A stretch of 64,000 nt of DNA from Nonomuraea solani (lineage in GTDB: Bacteria; Actinomycetota; Actinomycetes; Streptosporangiales; Streptosporangiaceae), in contig NZ_FNVT01000007.1 of the NCBI RefSeq assembly GCF_900108335.1, positions 372,001-436,000 of the forward strand. Reading direction: 5' to 3'. The stretch's first letter is position 1. Every line of letters begins with the position of its first letter. Made by a program: the position numbers and the translations under genes. The notes under the pieces were generated by a model that was not told the DNA's origin, made no database searches, and worked only from the letters and a program-made list of their open reading frames with translations. Shown here piece by piece: positions 25,785 through 34,696 of this stretch.

Positions 25785-26694
25785 CCGTCTGCTGGTCCGG
25801 CTGCCGGCCCGTCTGCTGGTCCGGGGCTATGACGCGCCAGGCGGCGGGGCGCAGGGTCCAGGAGCGGTAAGGGGCGGCCGGTTCCAGCTCGCCGTCGGCG
25901 TTGGCCGGCACCGGCTCGCCCTCGACGACGATGGACCGCCCTTTGAGCGTCACCACGTCGTGCCGTTCGCGGTGCCGGCCGAGCCGCAGCAGCACCGCGT
26001 ACCCCAGCCGGGCCCAGGCCGAGACGGCGTGCGAGATCACCACGTCGGCCACGCCGTCGTCGGGCCGCGCGCCGGGCGCCAGCGGGGTGCCGCCGCCGAT
26101 CGACGCGCCGTTGCCCACCCCCACCATGAGCAACCGCCCGTCGGCGACCAGCCGGCCGTCCACCCGCACCCGCAGCCGCCATCCCTTGGCGCGCACCCCG
26201 GCGAGCAGGGCGCCCACCGCGTACGCGGCCCGCCGCAGGGCCGGTTTGAGCGGGACCGCCTGCTCCGAGGCCAGCGCCCCGACCCCGACGTGCACGGCGT
26301 TGATCACGATGCCGCCCCGGTCGTCGACGAGCACGTCCAGGGGCCGCTCGGTCCCCCGCAGCACGACCAGCGCGGCCTCGCGCGGGTCCAGCGGGATGCC
26401 GAGCGTGCGCGCCAGGTCGTTGCCGGTGCCCATCGGGATCAGGCCCACCGTCCGCGCCGGTTCGTCGCGGGCGAGCAGCGCCGCCACCACCCGGTGCAGG
26501 GTGCCGTCGCCGCCGAGGACGACGGGATCGCGGCCGGGGTGCTCGTCCAGGATGCGGTCGAGGTCCTCCGGCCCCGCCACGACGGCGGCCACCACGTCGG
26601 CTCCCTCGCCGAGCGTGCTCAGCACCGTCTTCCGCGTCTCGTCGTCGTCCCCGCCCGCGGCGGGGTTCGCTATCGCCAGCAGCCTGCGTGCCAT
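25768..26694 (-). CDS. Diacylglycerol kinase-like lipid kinase
   Basis: 308 residues. DAGK catalytic domain with ANPAAGG (8-14), GGDGT nucleotide loop (61-65) and GLIPMGTGNDLARTLGI, then the beta-sandwich domain with the NGASIGGGTPLAPGARPDDG segment, which contains the usual substrate or metal-site residues. The family phosphorylates diacylglycerol, sphingoid bases or related lipids. The C-terminal tail repeats DQQTGRQPDQQT. The ATG at 26694 follows the YbdK stop by 10 bases, so the two are co-transcribed, behind the ebo-type cluster. Confidence 0.9.
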   Translation of the reverse strand: MARRLLAIANPAAGGDDDETRKTVLSTLGEGADVVAAVVAGPEDLDRILDEHPGRDPVVLGGDGTLHRVVAALLARDEPARTVGLIPMGTGNDLARTLGIPLDPREAALVVLRGTERPLDVLVDDRGGIVINAVHVGVGALASEQAVPLKPALRRAAYAVGALLAGVRAKGWRLRVRVDGRLVADGRLLMVGVGNGASIGGGTPLAPGARPDDGVADVVISHAVSAWARLGYAVLLRLGRHRERHDVVTLKGRSIVVEGEPVPANADGELEPAAPYRSWTLRPAAWRVIAPDQQTGRQPDQQTVRGGG

Positions 26695-26704
26695 TCCGTG
26701 GCCC

Positions 26705-27844
26705 TCAGGACGCGGACCGGTACGACGGGGGGTCGTTGGCGGGCCTGTCCCACTCGCAGGCCCTGGTCTCGGCCAGCAGCAGGTCCACGACGTCGGCCAG
26801 CCGCTCACCCCGGGCGTACGCGCGGCGCTGCCGCTCGGCGGAGCTCCCCTTGGCCAGGGCCTCCTCGACCAGCTCGGACACCAGCTCCCAGTCGCCCGAC
26901 TGCTCCAGTTGCGGCCGTAGCCCCTCGACCAGCCGCCCGAGCACGACGGCCGCGGGCCGTGGCACGCCGCCCGCCGGGTCGATCAGCTCGCCCTCCAGCC
27001 CGGACCGCGCCGCCTGCCACGTCGCGGCCCGTACGGCCTCCAGGTGCACCTCGCGTTCGACCCCTTGGCGTACCGCCTCCAGCTCCCTGCACACCAGCGC
27101 CCGGAACAGCCCGGCGACCAGCACGACGGACTCCACGCGCGGGTTGGCGTCGCAGATCCGCAGCTCGACCGTGGGCACGTGCTCCGACGGCCGGATGTCG
27201 AAGTAGAGCATGCCCGGATCGGCGATCACCTCCGACCGGATGAGCTCCCTGATCATCTCCTCGTATTCGGCGGCGGACTCGTACTTGCCGATGGGACCGG
27301 CGGTGGGCCAGCGCGACCACACGAGGGTGCGGTAGCTGGCGTACCCGGTGTCGGAGCCGTCCCAGAACGGTGAGCTGGCCGACAGCGCCAGCAGCGGCGG
27401 CAGCCACGGCGTCAGGCGGTGCGCCACGGCGACGGCCAGGTCGCGGTCCTCGACCTGGACGTGCACGTGGGTGCCGCAGATGAGCTGCTCCCTGGTGAGC
27501 TGCTGGTAGTCGTCGAGCATCTGCTCGTAGCGGGGGCTCGGGGAGACCTTCAGCTCGTCCATGTCGGCCAGGGGCGAGCTGCCCGCCGCGTTGATGCCCA
27601 GCCCCAGCCCGTCGGCCTGCCGGATCAGCCGTCCGCGCATCCCGCACAGGTCACGGGCCAGCTCCTCCAGGGTCAGGCAGGGCGTGCTGTTGCTCTCCAC
27701 CATCGACCGCTGCAGCTCGTCGGTGAACCGCTCGGACGGCAGCCCGTCGAGCACCAGCTGGCCACGCGGCGCCAGGCGGCGGGTGGCCAGGTCCACGACA
27801 TGGAACTCCTCCTCGGCCCCCACCCGCATCCCATCCCCAGTCAT
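26705..27844 (-). CDS. YbdK-type glutamate-cysteine ligase family (carboxylate-amine ligase)
   Basis: 379 residues, normal for the YbdK/GCS2 family. Motifs are RVGAEEEFHVVDLATRRLAPRG, EFTDEL-like RFTDELQRSMVESNS, ICGTHVHVQV (metal-binding His), and VPTVELRICDANP. These ATP-grasp-like ligases form gamma-glutamyl amide bonds; most actinobacterial members have unproven substrates. GGAGG precedes the ATG by 7 bases. It lies 52 bases after the EboF-like gene on the same strand and may belong to the same transcript. Confidence 0.9.
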   Translation of the reverse strand: MTGDGMRVGAEEEFHVVDLATRRLAPRGQLVLDGLPSERFTDELQRSMVESNSTPCLTLEELARDLCGMRGRLIRQADGLGLGINAAGSSPLADMDELKVSPSPRYEQMLDDYQQLTREQLICGTHVHVQVEDRDLAVAVAHRLTPWLPPLLALSASSPFWDGSDTGYASYRTLVWSRWPTAGPIGKYESAAEYEEMIRELIRSEVIADPGMLYFDIRPSEHVPTVELRICDANPRVESVVLVAGLFRALVCRELEAVRQGVEREVHLEAVRAATWQAARSGLEGELIDPAGGVPRPAAVVLGRLVEGLRPQLEQSGDWELVSELVEEALAKGSSAERQRRAYARGERLADVVDLLLAETRACEWDRPANDPPSYRSAS

Positions 27845-27896
27845 GACGGCACCTCCGGCTCATAGGACAGGCATGACCACTCCCCAGAAATCGCCT

Positions 27897-29243
27897 TTAC
27901 GCACCTATGAGAGCCAGGAGCAGGTCCTTGACCTCCACGGCCTCGTAGCGTTCGCGGGCGGCGGCCGGGTCGGAGCAGAGCAGGACGGGCCCGTCGGCGG
28001 GGTCGGCGGGAAGCAGCCCGTGGGAGCCGCGGACGGCGCGGGCGCCCGCGTCGAGGCCGACGACGCTCATGAGATAGCGCATGCCCGCCTTCTTGCGCAG
28101 CAGTGCGACGGCGGCCCGGCGTTTGGCGGCGCCGGGGGCGGCCGGGTCGAAGAAGAGCTCGGCGGGGTCGTAGCCCGGTTTGCGGTGGATCTCGACGAGG
28201 CGGGCGAAGTCGGGGGCGCGGGCGTCGTCGAGCCAGTAGTAGTAGGTGAACCAGGCGTCGGGGTCGGCGAGCAGGACCAGTTCGCCGGAGCGGGCGTGGT
28301 CGAGGCCGTACGCGGCCTTGCCGTCCTCGTCGAGCACGGTCGCCACGCCGGGCACGGACGCGCAGAGCTTGGCGACGGCGGGCACGTCGGCGGGGTCGCG
28401 GACGTAGACGTGGGCGATCTGGTGGTCGGCGACCGCGAACGCCTTCGAGGTCCACGGGTCCAGATACTCCATGCCGTCCTGGGTGTGGACGCTCAGGAGC
28501 CCTTCGGCGCGCAGCGCGCGGTTGACGTCGACGGGGCGGGAGACGTCGGTGATGCCATATTCCGACAGCACCACGACGGTCCGGTCCCCCGCGGCGTCCA
28601 GCAGGGGTGCGAGCACGGTGTCGAGTTCGGCGGCGGCCTGGGCGGCGCGCGGGTCGGAGGGGCCGTAGCGCTGCAGGTCGTAGTCGAGGTGCGGCAGGTA
28701 CGACAGGGTCAGGTCGGGGTCGCGGGTGGTCATGACGTGCCGGGTGGCCTCGGCGATCCAGCGCGACGAGGCGATGCCCGCGCCCGGCCCCCAGTACGTG
28801 AACAGCGGGAACGGCTCCAGCTCGTCGTGCAGCTCGGGCGGGTGGGTGTAGCAGTCGGGATCCTTGCGGCCGTCGGCGCGGTAGATCGGGCGCGGGGTGA
28901 TCGTCCAGTCGACGTCGGCGCCCATGGCGTACCACCAGCAGATGTTGGCCACCGTACGGCCCGGCAGGGCCTGCCAGATCTTCTCGCCGCCGACCAGCGC
29001 GTTGTGCTGGCGCCAGAGCAGGACCTCGCCGAGGTCGCGGAAGTACCAGCCGTTGCCCACGACGCCGTGCCCCGACGGCGGCAGGCCGGTCAGGAACGTG
29101 GACTGCGCCGAGCACGTGACGGCGGGCAGGACGGTGCCCAGCTCCGCCTGGAAGCCCCGCGAGGCGACGGCGCGCAGGCGGGGCATGTGGGCCAGCAGCC
29201 GGGGGGTCAGCCCGACCACGTCCAGCACCAGCAGCTTGATCAT
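27897..29243 (-). CDS. eboF: EboF-like alkaline-phosphatase-family phosphodiesterase
   Basis: 448 residues, type-I phosphodiesterase/nucleotide pyrophosphatase superfamily. Metal ligand Asp8 in LVLDVVGL, catalytic Thr in LPAVTCSAQSTFLTG, PPSGHGVVGNGW, and SYLPHLDYDLQRYGP with further ligands. SEYGITDV takes the place of the usual SDHG metal motif, as expected for this subfamily. No signal peptide is seen, so it should act in the cytosol. Last of seven overlapping ebo-type genes; its start overlaps the EboE stop by 4 bases. The substrate is unknown; a phospho- or pyrophospho-linked intermediate is likely. Confidence 0.83.
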   Translation of the reverse strand: MIKLLVLDVVGLTPRLLAHMPRLRAVASRGFQAELGTVLPAVTCSAQSTFLTGLPPSGHGVVGNGWYFRDLGEVLLWRQHNALVGGEKIWQALPGRTVANICWWYAMGADVDWTITPRPIYRADGRKDPDCYTHPPELHDELEPFPLFTYWGPGAGIASSRWIAEATRHVMTTRDPDLTLSYLPHLDYDLQRYGPSDPRAAQAAAELDTVLAPLLDAAGDRTVVVLSEYGITDVSRPVDVNRALRAEGLLSVHTQDGMEYLDPWTSKAFAVADHQIAHVYVRDPADVPAVAKLCASVPGVATVLDEDGKAAYGLDHARSGELVLLADPDAWFTYYYWLDDARAPDFARLVEIHRKPGYDPAELFFDPAAPGAAKRRAAVALLRKKAGMRYLMSVVGLDAGARAVRGSHGLLPADPADGPVLLCSDPAAARERYEAVEVKDLLLALIGA

Positions 29244-30367
29244 CCGGTCACTCCCAGCTCACGTAGCTCGGCACGGGCGAAGTCCAGCTCCCCGGCGATG
29301 CCGGCGGCGAGCCGTCCGGGGGTCTCGGGCCGCAGCGCCGGCGGCAGCACGCCCCAGGTGTAGGTCTCCACGTCGTAGTGGTCGCACAGCGGCTCCGGCC
29401 CGCCGGCCAGCTCCTTGAGCGCCTCGCGCAGCACCGGGATGGTCGTGGCCAGCGGCGCGGCCGGCTCCGCGTGCAGCGGCACGTGGTAGTGCACCCGCCA
29501 CGGGCCGGGCAGCCCGCGGTCGAGGGCCTCGTCGAGGTCGTCGGCCGCGCCGCCGCTCGGGTTGCGGGTCTGGTGCAGGAAGCGCGGCTCCACGTACTCG
29601 CGCAGCGCCTCCGGGTCCGCGGTCTCCAGGGCGGCCGACAACTGCACCTTGACGATGGGCAGGCCGGCCGTACGCAGGGCGGCCAGCGCGTCGGCGGGCC
29701 GCTCCCACGCGCAGGCGAGGTGGGCGAGGTCGAGGCAGAGGCCGAGCCGGTCGGTGTCCATGCCGGACAGATGGGCGACGGCCTGGGCGGTGGTCTCGAC
29801 GACGCAGCCCGGTTCCGGTTCGAACGCGACCCGGATCACCCGCCCGGTGGCCGACTCGACGGCGGCCAGGCCCTCGGCCAGCGCGTCCAGGCGGCGGGCG
29901 GCCAGGTCGGACGTCTCGGCGGACCAGGGCTCGCGCCAGCCGAGCGGCAGCGTGGAGACCGACCCGCGGGCGGCGTCGTCAGGGAGCAGGTCGGCGAGGA
30001 CGCGGGCCAGGTCGAGCGTGTACGCCAGCCGGTCCCGCGTGGTCCAGTCGGGGTGGTAGACGGCCTGTTTGACCACCGGGTCGTGGAAGGAGCGGTAGGG
30101 GAAGCCGTTCAGCGTCACCACTTCGAGGCCCCGCGCGTCCAGCTCACCGCGCAGTTTGGCCCGCAGCGACGGGTCGGCGGCCAGCTCGGCCGCGACGGGG
30201 GCGGCCAGCCAGAGCCCGAGCCCCAGCACGCCGGTGCCGAGCGTGGCCCGGATGGGGACGGCGTAGGTGTCGAGCTGGCCGACGATGCCGGCGAGGTCCT
30301 CGGCCGGGTGCACGTTGGTGCAGTAGCTCAGGTGCAGCGGGGTCCCCGAGGGGTGGCGGAGCCGCAT
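29240..30367 (-). CDS. eboE: EboE-like TIM-barrel protein
   Basis: 375 residues, xylose-isomerase-like TIM barrel. The N-terminal signature is LHLSYCTNVHPAEDLAGIVGQL, then VVTLNGFPYRSFH, VAFEPEPGCVVET, LGLCLDLAHLACAW and HVPLHAEP, which would supply metal ligands. EboE was named in the eustigmatophyte-symbiont ebo operon and in cyanobacterial scytonemin loci. The ATG at 30367 shares one base with the TatD stop; GTG 30370 is an alternative. Its role in the cluster is not known biochemically. Confidence 0.85.
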   Translation of the reverse strand: MRLRHPSGTPLHLSYCTNVHPAEDLAGIVGQLDTYAVPIRATLGTGVLGLGLWLAAPVAAELAADPSLRAKLRGELDARGLEVVTLNGFPYRSFHDPVVKQAVYHPDWTTRDRLAYTLDLARVLADLLPDDAARGSVSTLPLGWREPWSAETSDLAARRLDALAEGLAAVESATGRVIRVAFEPEPGCVVETTAQAVAHLSGMDTDRLGLCLDLAHLACAWERPADALAALRTAGLPIVKVQLSAALETADPEALREYVEPRFLHQTRNPSGGAADDLDEALDRGLPGPWRVHYHVPLHAEPAAPLATTIPVLREALKELAGGPEPLCDHYDVETYTWGVLPPALRPETPGRLAAGIAGELDFARAELRELGVTG

Positions 30368-31221
30368 CACTCGCCGCCGCGCTTGATGGAGCTGCCGGCG
30401 AACGTCGGCTCGGTGGCCCCGGTGACGTCCGTCAGGTCGAGCCGTCCCGACTGGCCGTAGAACTCGACCGGGTTGCGCCACAGCACCCGGTCCACGTCGT
30501 CGTCGGTGAACCCGGCCGCCAGCATCGCCTCGGCGGTCTCCAGGGTGAGCAGCGGGTCGGAGACGCCCCAGTCGGCGGCGGAGTTGATCAGCACCCGCTC
30601 CAGGCCGTGCGTACGCAGGATCTCGACCATGCGGGGCGGCGACATCTTGGTCTGCGGGTAGATGGAGAAGCCCATCCAGCAGCCCGAGTCGTGCACGAGG
30701 CCGACGGTGACCTCGTTGAGGTGGTCGACCGCGACCCGTCCCGGCTCGATGCCGGAGGCGGCCACGACCTCCAGGGTGCGGCGGGTGCCGCGCGCCTTGT
30801 CGCGGTGCGGGGTGTGCACGAGCGCGGGCAGCTCGTGCTCGACGGCCAGGGCGAGCTGCCGTTCGAACGCGTCGTCCTCCTCGGGTGTCATCGAGTCGTA
30901 GCCGATCTCACCGACCGCGACCACCCGGTCCTTGTCCAGGTAGCGGGGCAGCAGGTCGAGCACGGGGCGGCAGCGCGGGTCGTTCGCCTCCTTGGGGTTG
31001 AGCGCGATGGTGGCGTGGTGGGCGATGCCGAACTGGGCGGCCCGGTACGGCTCCCAGCCGATCAGGGAGTCGAAGTAGTCGGCGAACGACCCCGGGTTGG
31101 TCCGCGGCTGGCCCAGCCAGAAGGCCGGCTCCACCACGGCCAGGACCCCGGCGGCGGACATGCGCGCGTAGTCGTCGGTGGTGCGGGAGGTCATGTGGAT
31201 GTGCGGGTCGAAGATACGCAT
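30367..31221 (-). CDS. eboB: TatD/EboB-family metal-dependent hydrolase
   Basis: 284 residues, amidohydrolase superfamily TIM barrel. Metal ligands H7 and H9 (FDPHIHM), then GEIGYDS, HTPHRDK and VLINSAADWGVSDP. Members of this branch are TatD-like but are not proven nucleases. It shares single-base overlaps (TGATG) with both neighbours, EboA before and EboE after, implying tightly balanced expression within one complex or pathway. Confidence 0.87.
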   Translation of the reverse strand: MRIFDPHIHMTSRTTDDYARMSAAGVLAVVEPAFWLGQPRTNPGSFADYFDSLIGWEPYRAAQFGIAHHATIALNPKEANDPRCRPVLDLLPRYLDKDRVVAVGEIGYDSMTPEEDDAFERQLALAVEHELPALVHTPHRDKARGTRRTLEVVAASGIEPGRVAVDHLNEVTVGLVHDSGCWMGFSIYPQTKMSPPRMVEILRTHGLERVLINSAADWGVSDPLLTLETAEAMLAAGFTDDDVDRVLWRNPVEFYGQSGRLDLTDVTGATEPTFAGSSIKRGGE

Positions 31222-31823
31222 CAGGTCTCCTCGCTGGTGAGACGGCGGAGCAGGGCGGCGGCGTCGCCGGGCATCGGGCGCCCGGCCGCGGCGAGCTCGT
31301 CGGCGTACGCGGCCAGCATCGCCGCCAGCTCGGCGTCGGCTCGCTCCGCCAGCCGGTCCACCCCGGCCAGCGGCACGCCCATGAACACGCACTTGAGCAC
31401 CGCCTGCCGCCAGGCGGACTGGTCGAGGTGCGCGGCGTAGGGTCCGAGGGCGGCGGTCAGCAGGCGGGCGTCGTTGGTGCGGATGGCGTCGAGCAGCAGG
31501 GGTACGGCGTCGGCGCCGATCGGCAGCAGGGGCAGCGCCTTGAGCACGGCGCGTTTCTCGTCGGCGTCGCCGTACCGGTAGAGGTCGTGGGCCTCTTCGG
31601 GCAGGCGGCCGGGCGGGAGCGCGGCCAGCAGCAACGCCCTGGCCGCCTCGTCGGCCGTCCACCCGGGCGCGCCGGGCAACGGCGCCCGGCCGGTACGCCG
31701 GCCGGCGGCGGCGAAGGAGCGCCTGATCGTCTCGGGGCGTCCGGCGGCCGCGAGCGCGCCGTCCAGCCAGGTGCCGTGCTCGGTGTCGCGCAGCGCGGCC
31801 CGCAGCCGCTCGGACGACGTCAC
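31221..31823 (-). CDS. eboA: EboA-domain protein
   Basis: 200 residues, all-helical HEAT-like repeat protein without catalytic motifs. Typical blocks are WTADEAARALLLAALPP, EKRAVLKALPLLPIGADAVPLLLDAIRTND and AWRQAVLKCVFMGVPLAGVDRL. EboA defines the ebo cluster and has no known biochemical activity; a scaffold or adaptor role is a guess. It overlaps the TIM-barrel gene upstream by 4 bases and EboB downstream by 1. Confidence 0.87.
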   Translation of the reverse strand: MTSSERLRAALRDTEHGTWLDGALAAAGRPETIRRSFAAAGRRTGRAPLPGAPGWTADEAARALLLAALPPGRLPEEAHDLYRYGDADEKRAVLKALPLLPIGADAVPLLLDAIRTNDARLLTAALGPYAAHLDQSAWRQAVLKCVFMGVPLAGVDRLAERADAELAAMLAAYADELAAAGRPMPGDAAALLRRLTSEET

Positions 31824-32653
31824 GTCCTGCCTCCTTCGGCCGCCCGCTGGAGAAAGGTCAGGGAACGGGCGGCCACGTCGGGGGCGGCGTGGGAATGACG
31901 CGGCAGTTCGACGGCGACCAGGCCCCGATAACCGGACTCGGCGAGCGCGCGCAGCACCGGCGGGAAGTCGATCTCCCCTTCGCCGAACTCCAGATGCTCG
32001 TGCGCACCCCGGCGCATGTCGTCGATCTGCACGTTCACCAGGTGCTCCGCGACCGCCTTGACGCAGTCGGGCGCCGGGTCGGGCTCGTTGCAGCGGCAGT
32101 GCCCGATGTCCAGCGTGATGCCGAACCCGTCCGGCGCGCCGAGTGCCCGGTGCAGCGCCCGCCAGCCGGCGATCGTGTCGACGAACATCCCGGGCTCGGG
32201 CTCGAACCCCAGCGGCAGGCCGTGCGCGACCTCCAGCACCTGGGCGCAGCCGTCCACGAGCCGCTCCCAGGCGAGGTCCGGAGCCACGTGCGGAGGCCGG
32301 ATCCCGGCCCAGAACGACACCGCCTCCGCCCCCAGGTCGTCACCGATGGCGACGGCCCTGCGCAGGAAGTCGATCCGCCGGCCGCGGTCGTCGTCGAGCA
32401 GGGTGGGGGCGTGTTTGCGGCGCGGGTCGAGCAGGTAGCGGGCGCCGGTCTCGATGACCACGGCCAGGCCGAGCGCGCGCAGGTGGTCGGCGACCTTGGC
32501 CACGCGCCGGCCCAGCCCGTCGGCGTACGGGTCGAGGTGGTGATGGTCGAGGGTGAGCGCCACCCCGGCGTACCCGAGGTCGGCGAGCACGTCGAGGGCG
32601 TCGGGGAGGCGGTGGTTGGCGAAGCCGTTGGTGCCGTAGCCGAATCGGATCAT
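31820..32653 (-). CDS. Sugar-phosphate isomerase/epimerase-like TIM barrel of the ebo cluster
   Basis: 277 residues, AP-endonuclease-2-like TIM barrel. Putative divalent-metal ligands are visible as LDHHHLDPY, LGFEPEPG, GITLDIGHCRCNE and QIDDMRRGAHEH. It is a second TIM barrel, distinct from EboE, and an addition compared with the six-gene eboABCDEF set. It overlaps the UbiA gene stop by 4 bases upstream and EboA by 4 downstream. It may isomerise the product of the inositol-phosphate-synthase-like enzyme (inference). Confidence 0.83.
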   Translation of the reverse strand: MIRFGYGTNGFANHRLPDALDVLADLGYAGVALTLDHHHLDPYADGLGRRVAKVADHLRALGLAVVIETGARYLLDPRRKHAPTLLDDDRGRRIDFLRRAVAIGDDLGAEAVSFWAGIRPPHVAPDLAWERLVDGCAQVLEVAHGLPLGFEPEPGMFVDTIAGWRALHRALGAPDGFGITLDIGHCRCNEPDPAPDCVKAVAEHLVNVQIDDMRRGAHEHLEFGEGEIDFPPVLRALAESGYRGLVAVELPRHSHAAPDVAARSLTFLQRAAEGGRT

Positions 32654-33522
32654 GTCGGGGACAACTTCCTGGCCAGGCGGCGGGCCAGCGGCACCGCCGC
32701 CGCGAGCGCGAGCCCGGTACGCGGTGCGCCGGCGCGCGCGGTGAGTGCGCCCTGGAGCGCGGGCAGGCTGACGATGCCGGCCGTGACGGCGGCGCGGACC
32801 CGTGCCGGGGAGGGGTCGGCGACGGCGTCGGCCTGGGAGGAGCCGAACTGGGCGGCGTACCAGAGGGCGAGCGCCGCCCGCACCGCGTCAGGGCCGCGCT
32901 CCCCGGTCACGGGCCGGGCCGCGGTGGCGGTGGCCAGGGCGAGGGTGCCGGTCAGGGTGGTGGCGGGCCGGCCGCGGCCGGTGCCGGACACCTCGCCCCG
33001 GGACAGGACGGTGAGCAGGTAGGTGTGCACGGTGATCGTGAACGCGGCGGGCAGGGCGCCGGCGAGCGACCGGCCGGGGGTCGCGCCGAGCAGCACGTCA
33101 AGCCCCCGGCACAGCGCCATCACCAGGGGTCCCGCGCGGGTGTTCTTGGCGACCAGGTCGTACGTCCAGACGGCCGCGGCCAGGGGTACGGCGACCGCCA
33201 GGGCGCGGCGGCCACCGGTGAGCGCCGCGGCGGCGACCCCGGCCGCGGTGAGCCCGGCGGCCACGGCCAGCGCCGCGCCCGGCGACACCCGTCCGGAAGG
33301 GATGGGCCGCTCGGGCCGCTCGACCGCGTCGAGGCGCCGGTCGGCCCAGTCGTTGGCGGCCATGCCGGCCCAGTACAGGCAGACCGAGGAGCAGGCCAGG
33401 CCGGCGGTCCGGCGACCGAGCGCGCGCCCGGCCGCCGCCCCCGCGACCACGTCGCCGGGCACCGACAGCGCGGCCGGGGCGCGTACGAGTTCGAGCAGAT
33501 CGCGCAGGGGCGCCCTGTTCAC
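32650..33522 (-). CDS. eboC: UbiA-family prenyltransferase (EboC / SCO3242-like)
   Basis: 290 residues with seven to nine TM helices. First Asp-rich motif NDWADRRLDAVERPERPIPSG (Mg-prenyl diphosphate site) and second motif in YDLVAKNTRAGP, somewhat degenerate. GTG start at 33522 overlaps the synthase stop by 4 bases. UbiA enzymes move a prenyl or phosphoribosyl group onto an acceptor inside the membrane. In cyanobacteria, EboC is needed to export scytonemin precursors to the periplasm, suggesting lipid-anchored traffic of a polar intermediate. Confidence 0.87.
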   Translation of the reverse strand: MNRAPLRDLLELVRAPAALSVPGDVVAGAAAGRALGRRTAGLACSSVCLYWAGMAANDWADRRLDAVERPERPIPSGRVSPGAALAVAAGLTAAGVAAAALTGGRRALAVAVPLAAAVWTYDLVAKNTRAGPLVMALCRGLDVLLGATPGRSLAGALPAAFTITVHTYLLTVLSRGEVSGTGRGRPATTLTGTLALATATAARPVTGERGPDAVRAALALWYAAQFGSSQADAVADPSPARVRAAVTAGIVSLPALQGALTARAGAPRTGLALAAAVPLARRLARKLSPT

Positions 33523-34667
33523 GACTCGTCCGGTGGGCTGAGGGCGGCCACGAGGGCGTTCAGGGCCTGCCACTGCTCGGCGAGCCCGTGCGGGACCTGT
33601 CCGAGGGGGTCCTTGAAGAAGAAGGCCAGCTCGGTGATGGGTCCCGAGCGCCCGGCGCGGTGGGCGGCGGCGGTGAGCCGGGCCAGGTCGAGGATCAGGG
33701 GCGCGGCCAGCGCGGAGTCGCAGCCGTGCCAGGTGAACTCCATGCGCATGGACGTGCCGAGGAAGCCCTCGAACGTGACCAGGTCCCAGGCGGTCTTGAA
33801 GTCGCCCAGATCCTGCAGGTAGTCGATGCGGGTCTCGCCTTGGGGGGCGTAGCCGAGGGTCTCGGCCAGGACGCGCTGCTTGCTGGCGGCCTTGGCGGCG
33901 TTCGCGCCCGGCTGAGCCAGGTTGGCGCCGTCGCCGCCACCGAGCAGGTTGATGCCCGACCAGGTGCGTACCTTCAGGTTGCGCTGGGCGAACATCGGCG
34001 CGAGCACCGACTTGACCAGGGTCTCCCCCGTCTTGCCGTCGTGCCCGGCGTACGGCAGCCCCGCTTCGCGGGCGAGCTCGTCCAGCGCGGGCAGGCGCGT
34101 GCCCGTGGACGGGGTGAAGTCGACGTACGGGCAGCCGGCCCGGAGCGCGGCGTACGCGGCCAGGGAACTCGGCGGCAGCACGGGCTCGGGGCCGACCAGC
34201 GCGGCCCGCAACGCGCCGAGGTCGGCGTGGGCGGGGTGCGGGGGCGGAAAGGGCTCGGTGGTGGAGACGTTGATCACGACCACCCGCTCCAGCCCGTGCC
34301 GGCCACGGAACCGTTCGAGATCCGCTGCGATGGCGTCGGCCGTTCCGGCCTGGGCGGACTGGGTGGGCAGCGGCCGGACGTCCTGTTCGATGGCGGCCAG
34401 ATCGTCGTGCAACGCCCTGGTCAGCGCGAGCGGGACGACCCCCGCCTCGGCCAGTTCGGCGGCCTTCTTGTCCAGCGGGACCGAGGTGATGTCGTGCCCG
34501 CCGAAGACCAGGTCGCCGATCCCGGGCCGGACACGGTCGCGCAGGCCGGGCGACTCCAGGACGCACCCCGTCGGCGCGGCCAGCCCGGCCCGGATGGCCA
34601 GCGCCCCGATCATGCTGGTGACGGCGACCGACCCGCGTGCGCCGATCAGCCATACTCCCGTTCTCAT
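33519..34667 (-). CDS. Inositol-3-phosphate synthase-like protein, first gene of the ebo-type cluster
   Basis: 382 residues, Ino1 family. NAD-binding GARGSVAVTSMIGALAI, VVINVSTTEP, VDFTPSTGTRLPALDELA, AGHDGKTGETLVKSVLAPMFA and WSGINLLGGGDGANL; the catalytic lysines appear in DGKTGETLVKS and DLGDFKTAWD. AAGGAG is 5 bases before the ATG. In this operon it takes the place that a 3-dehydroquinate-synthase-like EboD holds in other bacteria; both are NAD-dependent sugar-phosphate cyclases. It may make a cyclitol phosphate for prenylation by the next gene product. Confidence 0.88.
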   Translation of the reverse strand: MRTGVWLIGARGSVAVTSMIGALAIRAGLAAPTGCVLESPGLRDRVRPGIGDLVFGGHDITSVPLDKKAAELAEAGVVPLALTRALHDDLAAIEQDVRPLPTQSAQAGTADAIAADLERFRGRHGLERVVVINVSTTEPFPPPHPAHADLGALRAALVGPEPVLPPSSLAAYAALRAGCPYVDFTPSTGTRLPALDELAREAGLPYAGHDGKTGETLVKSVLAPMFAQRNLKVRTWSGINLLGGGDGANLAQPGANAAKAASKQRVLAETLGYAPQGETRIDYLQDLGDFKTAWDLVTFEGFLGTSMRMEFTWHGCDSALAAPLILDLARLTAAAHRAGRSGPITELAFFFKDPLGQVPHGLAEQWQALNALVAALSPPDES

Positions 34668-34696
34668 GTGCTCTCCTTCGCGCGGCGCCGAGGGGG

